This document shows positions 20,834 to 22,963 of a stretch of DNA of 22,963 bases, piece by piece. The notes under the pieces were generated by a model that saw nothing but the letters and a program-made list of their open reading frames with translations, searched no databases and was not told where the DNA came from. The DNA comes from Candidatus Nanohalarchaeota archaeon (GTDB lineage: Archaea; EX4484-52), in assembly GCA_003660905.1 (NCBI GenBank), contig QMVB01000008.1, positions 1 to 22,963 on the forward strand, written 5' to 3'. How positions within the stretch are numbered: the stretch's first letter is position 1; every line of letters starts with the position of its first letter. A program made the translations under genes and the position numbers.

Positions 20834-21310
20834 ATGAAAAGAAATAGAATGATAGGCTTAATTATAGTTCTACTGGCAGGGTTTGCACTTTTAATATTTA
20901 AAGGAGGAATAACAGGATTGTTTATTGGTCAGCCCAATGAAATAGAAGGAAACCTCGACAATAAACCGGGTTCTTTTACTCCTGAACCAGCAGATATTAT
21001 TTTGAATACTAATGATTCAGGCAATGAATCAGGAACACAGGCAAGATTGGGGGATATTGAAGATAATGAAAATGACAACAATACAGGAAATGGAAATTTT
21101 ACGCCAATGGAAGAGAATAAAACAAATAAAATACATCCTCTTGAAGGGCAAAAGATAAACTGGAATTATGGCGGCTCATCCAGTGGCGGAAGCAGTTCAT
21201 CTTCATCTAAAGGAGACGGACCAGCAATACCGGAATATCCATTATTCATGATTCCTGTGTTTGCTCTTCTTTTGTCTGCCGGTCTTCAGATGAAAAGAAG
21301 AGGATTTTAA
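20834..21310 (+). CDS. Surface protein with N-terminal membrane segment and archaeosortase-type C-terminal sorting signal
   Basis: The 158-residue protein has a basic start and hydrophobic segment (MIGLIIVLLAGFALLIFKGG, 6-25). A polar, acidic Asn-rich region follows with five N-x-S/T sequons (N60, N64, N82, N88, N95), then a Gly/Ser-rich linker (GGSSSGGSSSSSSKG). The C-terminus is tripartite, as in PEF/PGF-CTERM proteins: motif IPEYP (132-136), hydrophobic helix LFMIPVFALLLSAGL and basic tail QMKRRGF. Archaeosortases recognise such tails, cut them and attach the protein to a lipid anchor. The archaeosortase gene follows after 46 bases, so this is its probable dedicated substrate. Low-complexity sequence without a folded domain suggests a glycosylated spacer or coat peptide. 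Confidence 0.8.
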   Translation: MKRNRMIGLIIVLLAGFALLIFKGGITGLFIGQPNEIEGNLDNKPGSFTPEPADIILNTNDSGNESGTQARLGDIEDNENDNNTGNGNFTPMEENKTNKIHPLEGQKINWNYGGSSSGGSSSSSSKGDGPAIPEYPLFMIPVFALLLSAGLQMKRRGF

Positions 21311-21356
21311 ATAATTATATAAATCTTTTGTTATTGAGTTTATAATATATTAAGAT

Positions 21357-22307
21357 GTGATTGATATAAAGATAAATAAAATGATTTTGCTTGGGATAAT
21401 CCTGCTTATCGGCTCGTTTACATATATATTTGAAATGGGCTATCATGGATTTGTCCACCAAGACTTCAATAAGGCCCAGATTATACTGACTTTTCTTGCA
21501 TTGTTTTTGAGCAGCGTATTTATATTGGGCTATGAATATTATGAAACTAAAAAAAACAGGAAGGATTTGGAATACGGGTTTGGTTTTTTTATAGGGGCTA
21601 TAATCATGCTGTTTCTTGTGTTTTATACAAGGAACATAAATTCAACAATTTCATTTGTTTTTTCATTGATTTACTTCATATTTAGCATTATTGTGTTTAC
21701 GAAAAAAGGCATGGCTTCTAAACTCTCTGTTTTCATAAATTCGCAGAGTTTTTTTTTGAGATTCTCTTTCAGGTTTTTTATCATAATGGGGCTTCTTTTA
21801 TTCCCTGCCGGGATGATAGAGTTCATGAGGTCAGGAGTATTTGACTACACCCTAAAAGAAATATATATGCCTCTTATTACAGTCCTGACTTATTTTTCAG
21901 AAAGAGCACTGTCTCTGCTCGGATATTCAGTATATTCTATAGAGCAAACCGGCGGCTATACTCTTGCGATGAGCGATAATACATTCCATGTATTTATCGG
22001 GGCTCTCTGCTCTGGGGTAACATCAATGTCTGTTTTCATAGCTGCATTTTTTGCAATAATCGGAGACATAAAGACAACCCTGAAAAACAAAGCAGTATTA
22101 TTTATCTTTGGCGTTCTGGGAACATTTTTTTCAAATGCATTTCGCATTGCGCTTTTGTTTCTGATCGGGATTAAATATGGTCAGGATGCTCTTTTGGTCG
22201 CGCACACACATCTGGGATGGATTTTCTTTTTCATTTGGATATCGCTTTTCTGGATGATATTATTCCGAATTTCAGAGATGGGAGAAAAATCCAAAGAGAG
22301 AGTATGA
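21357..22307 (+). CDS. Archaeosortase/exosortase-family membrane transpeptidase
   Basis: The 316-residue polytopic protein has about eight hydrophobic segments and the three catalytic motifs of the family in order: Cys218 in IGALCSGVTSMSVF, Arg263 in FFSNAFRIALLF, and His283 in VAHTHLGWIFF (H-x3-G). Such enzymes process C-terminal sorting signals at the outer membrane face. The start is GTG 21357 (reads IDIKINKMILL); an ATG two bases earlier is in another frame and stops at once. It lies 46 bases after its putative substrate and its stop overlaps the DUF1616 start (ATGA at 22304-22307), so the three form an operon. It has an N-terminal region longer than minimal exosortases. Subfamily (ArtA, ArtC or other) cannot be fixed by eye. 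Confidence 0.88.
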   Translation: MIDIKINKMILLGIILLIGSFTYIFEMGYHGFVHQDFNKAQIILTFLALFLSSVFILGYEYYETKKNRKDLEYGFGFFIGAIIMLFLVFYTRNINSTISFVFSLIYFIFSIIVFTKKGMASKLSVFINSQSFFLRFSFRFFIIMGLLLFPAGMIEFMRSGVFDYTLKEIYMPLITVLTYFSERALSLLGYSVYSIEQTGGYTLAMSDNTFHVFIGALCSGVTSMSVFIAAFFAIIGDIKTTLKNKAVLFIFGVLGTFFSNAFRIALLFLIGIKYGQDALLVAHTHLGWIFFFIWISLFWMILFRISEMGEKSKERV

Positions 22308-22963
22308 GCATTAAATTGATAAAATCAATGGTTTCTTTAAATCGTAGGAAAATTCTTGCATTGGCGGCAATAACGATTTTAATATTCCTATTATACAAGG
22401 CAAATATTTTCTATTATGCCTATAGAATTGTCCGCATTGTTCTTGGTCTCGCTCTTGTGCTTTTTATTCCCGGGTATATTTCAACATTTGTTTTCTTCAA
22501 AAAAGAGGAAATGGATTTTTTGGAAAGGATTGCGATGTCTGTTGGTTTGAGCATAAGCTTTGTTGTGCTTACTGTGATGTTTTCTAATCTATACCTCAAC
22601 ATCCCGATTAATCTTTATACTATTCTTGCCCAGATTGCTTTTATCTGCCTGTTTTTCGCTTTTGCAAAGCCGGTTAAAAATGCATTTGCTCTTCTTTTTA
22701 ACAGGGCAGTTATGCCTTTAATCAACAGGCTGAATCTGACGGGGAAGCAAAAATACATTATTGCGGCATCATTCATTATCGGATCCTTGCTCGTAGTGGA
22801 TATGCTTTACCCAGTAATTTTCATGGACAAAAAAGATGCAGGAGAAATAGAGTTCAGCCAGCTTTACAGCAAGGATAAAATAAGCGCAGTGCACTATATT
22901 TATTCTGAGCGCAATATTGACAGAAATATAGCCTACGAGGAAATAACTCAAAAGCGCGCAAAC
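22304..22963 (+). CDS. DUF1616 membrane protein (3' end beyond window)
   Basis: The frame is open from ATG 22304 to the window end (220 codons seen). Hydrophobic segments are at ~17-31, ~40-62, ~78-95, ~105-122 and ~152-168. The segment RIVLGLALVLFIPGYISTFV, then FFKKEEMDFLERIAMSVGLS, matches the DUF1616 signature (LFxPGY... ERxaxSxGLS). After ~170 a presumably external domain begins (MDKKDAGEIEFSQLYSKDKI). DUF1616 has no established function; it is found in archaeal envelope loci. Its start overlaps the archaeosortase stop by four bases, so translation is coupled. Role in the same surface pathway is inference. Confidence 0.8.
   Translation, partial: MSIKLIKSMVSLNRRKILALAAITILIFLLYKANIFYYAYRIVRIVLGLALVLFIPGYISTFVFFKKEEMDFLERIAMSVGLSISFVVLTVMFSNLYLNIPINLYTILAQIAFICLFFAFAKPVKNAFALLFNRAVMPLINRLNLTGKQKYIIAASFIIGSLLVVDMLYPVIFMDKKDAGEIEFSQLYSKDKISAVHYIYSERNIDRNIAYEEITQKRAN

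Noticed and set aside
1..22963. CRISPR arrays or insertion sequences
   Set aside because: No array of regularly spaced repeats, transposase motif or paired terminal inverted repeats was seen. The closest is the two-copy 11-bp repeat at 33-80.

Overview
The window looks like part of an AT-rich archaeal genome, most likely a small-genome DPANN lineage of the Woesearchaeota/Pacearchaeota kind (lineage is inference). It has the archaeal information-processing genes for fibrillarin-like methyltransferase, an LSm protein, ribosomal protein S19e, the exosome subunit Rrp41 and a DUF655 protein, plus an archaeal-type triosephosphate isomerase. These are mixed with bacterial-type metabolic genes: type I GAPDH, a PPi-type phosphofructokinase and RlmH. 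Many starts have a TATA-like box about 25-30 bases upstream, which implies mostly leaderless transcripts; a few genes have Shine-Dalgarno-like leaders.

Layout. 1-1.6 kb: a broken pyrimidine phosphoribosyltransferase remnant, then two minus-strand envelope genes. 2-4.4 kb: a GT39-type membrane glycosyltransferase and a fibrillarin-like protein with an unusual repeat-built N-terminus. 4.5-7.4 kb: tpiA (minus), LSm, an unknown anchored protein, then DUF655-rps19e. 7.5-11.7 kb: a DUF3592-like membrane protein (minus), a mevalonate-kinase-like GHMP kinase with nnrD, a small secreted protein, then rrp41 overlapping tmk. 11.8-13.6 kb: a NYN-domain protein, rlmH, and two decayed genes (cupin; CxxC protein). 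13.6-18.4 kb: PPi-type PFK, an ABC ATPase fragment, a glycosyltransferase diverging from gap, and a UPF0104/AglD-like membrane protein. 18.4-20.7 kb: a small CxxC ORF, a sugar-nucleotide epimerase and a disrupted EamA transporter. 20.8-22.96 kb: an archaeosortase locus of a surface protein with a C-terminal sorting signal, the archaeosortase and a DUF1616 membrane protein cut by the window edge.

How it fits together. Three glycolytic steps (PFK, TPI, GAPDH) are present as separate transcription units, and a decayed cupin that could be an old phosphoglucose isomerase lies just upstream of PFK. Two glycosyltransferases, an epimerase, the AglD-like protein and a surface protein with several N-glycosylation sequons point to a glycosylated cell envelope. 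The most system-like part is the archaeosortase locus, where enzyme and putative dedicated substrate are neighbours. At least five genes are truncated or frameshifted, so the window either records active gene loss or contains assembly errors; read mapping would separate the two.
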